Assembly: GCF_014191505.1 (NCBI RefSeq)
Contig: NZ_JACHWS010000003.1
Location: forward strand, 744,001 to 808,000
Length of the DNA: 64,000 nucleotides
Direction of reading: 5' to 3'
Origin: Hoyosella altamirensis
Lineage (GTDB): Bacteria; Actinomycetota; Actinomycetes; Mycobacteriales; Mycobacteriaceae
Within the stretch, counting starts at the first letter, position 1. Each line of letters starts with the position of its first letter. The notes below the pieces were generated by a model. The model was not told the DNA's origin, searched no databases, and was given only the letters and a program-made list of their open reading frames with translations. Below are positions 63,576 to 64,000 of the stretch, piece after piece. Made by a program: the position numbers and the translations under genes.

Positions 63576-64000
63576 TGGAGCGCTCCTTCTTTCTCACGAG
63601 CAATTTGGGTCGCGACAACGTCGCCGACGCGCGCCGCTGCGGCCGTCATGATGTCGAGATTCCCTGCATACTCGGGCAGGTAATCGCCCGCTCCCGCGAC
63701 CTCGAGGAACACCGCGACCCTGGCGCGGCCATTCCACCCCTGCCGAGGCGGATCGAACTGCGGGTCAGCCTTGAGGCGGTATCCCGGCACATAGACCTGT
63801 ACGTCGCGCACCATCTGATGAATGGACTCGCTGATAGCGTCCCTTTCCGCATCGGGGTCGATCGCGCAGAAGATGGTGTCACGCATGATCATTGGCGGGT
63901 CGACAGGATTGATGATGATGATCGCTTTACCCTGATCCGCGCCACCTACCTTCTCGATGCCTTCAGCGGTGGTAGCTGTGAATTCGTCGATGTTCGCCCG
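63572..64000 (-). CDS. hsaG: Acetaldehyde/propanal dehydrogenase (acylating), HsaG-like, C-terminal part
   Basis: The last 142 residues of a DmpF/HsaG dehydrogenase; the frame is open to base 64000 so the N-terminus and NAD domain are outside. Visible segments include [69 protein letters not shown]. It turns the aldehyde from HsaF into acyl-CoA. Coupled to hsaF (GTGA overlap). Confidence 0.9.
   Translation of the reverse strand, partial: RANIDEFTATTAEGIEKVGGADQGKAIIIINPVDPPMIMRDTIFCAIDPDAERDAISESIHQMVRDVQVYVPGYRLKADPQFDPPRQGWNGRARVAVFLEVAGAGDYLPEYAGNLDIMTAAAARVGDVVATQIAREKEGALQ

Overview
The window is chromosomal DNA of a mycolic-acid-type actinobacterium (order Mycobacteriales). Gene order and protein families match blocks I recall from Mycobacterium tuberculosis: pepN to ssb (Rv2467-Rv2478c), cmrA/orn/tRNA-His/ldtB (Rv2509-Rv2518c), ugpAEBC (Rv2832c-Rv2835c), korAB, sigK-rskA-mpt83 and the hsa cholesterol genes. 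The moderate GC content and the accessory genes fit a relative such as Hoyosella/Amycolicicoccus, Dietzia or Rhodococcus better than Mycobacterium itself. Species assignment is inference. I see no prophage, insertion sequence, CRISPR array or replication origin.

Layout. 1-4.97 kb: urea (or guanidine) carboxylase with its two associated proteins, divergent from a sodium:solute symporter, then a TetR regulator; possible GlnR sites lie between. 5.3-24.4 kb: a methyltransferase and the conserved pepN-ssb block, interrupted by an iron-regulated siderophore-binding lipoprotein and an MscS channel; it ends with a CopD/CtaG fusion. 24.5-28.2 kb: a four-gene SipW-type secretion operon (two small substrates, an ER-type signal peptidase, one large Pro/Thr-rich surface protein), then tRNA-Arg. 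28.4-33.3 kb: a Gly-rich secreted protein with two tandem DUF4232 lipoproteins, plus membrane proteins. 33.2-37.6 kb: a SigK regulon (DUF4383, sigK, rskA, molybdopterin oxidoreductase, MPT83-like fasciclin lipoprotein) with two near-identical putative SigK promoters. 37.6-48.5 kb: macro-domain protein, PadR regulator, FadH-like reductase, alcohol dehydrogenase, cmrA-like SDR with acyl-CoA synthetase, orn, tRNA-His, LdtB-like transpeptidase, tRNA-Lys. 48.5-49.5 kb: an AbiEi/DUF559 gene bracketed by imperfect 32-bp direct repeats. 49.5-54.3 kb: ugp importer operon. 54.3-64 kb: a large indolepyruvate-type ferredoxin oxidoreductase with a divergent AsnC regulator, then korAB divergent from hsaE and a ferredoxin across a perfect KstR-type operator, and finally hsaF/hsaG (hsaG cut by the window end).

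The genes suggest several controlled modules: nitrogen scavenging, iron uptake, SigK envelope/redox stress, phosphodiester import, and steroid-ring catabolism tied to ferredoxin-dependent 2-oxoacid oxidation. The best candidates for new biology are the SipW operon, the twin SigK promoters around the molybdopterin/fasciclin genes, the KstR-type box shared by korAB and hsaE, and the repeat-bracketed DUF559 gene.
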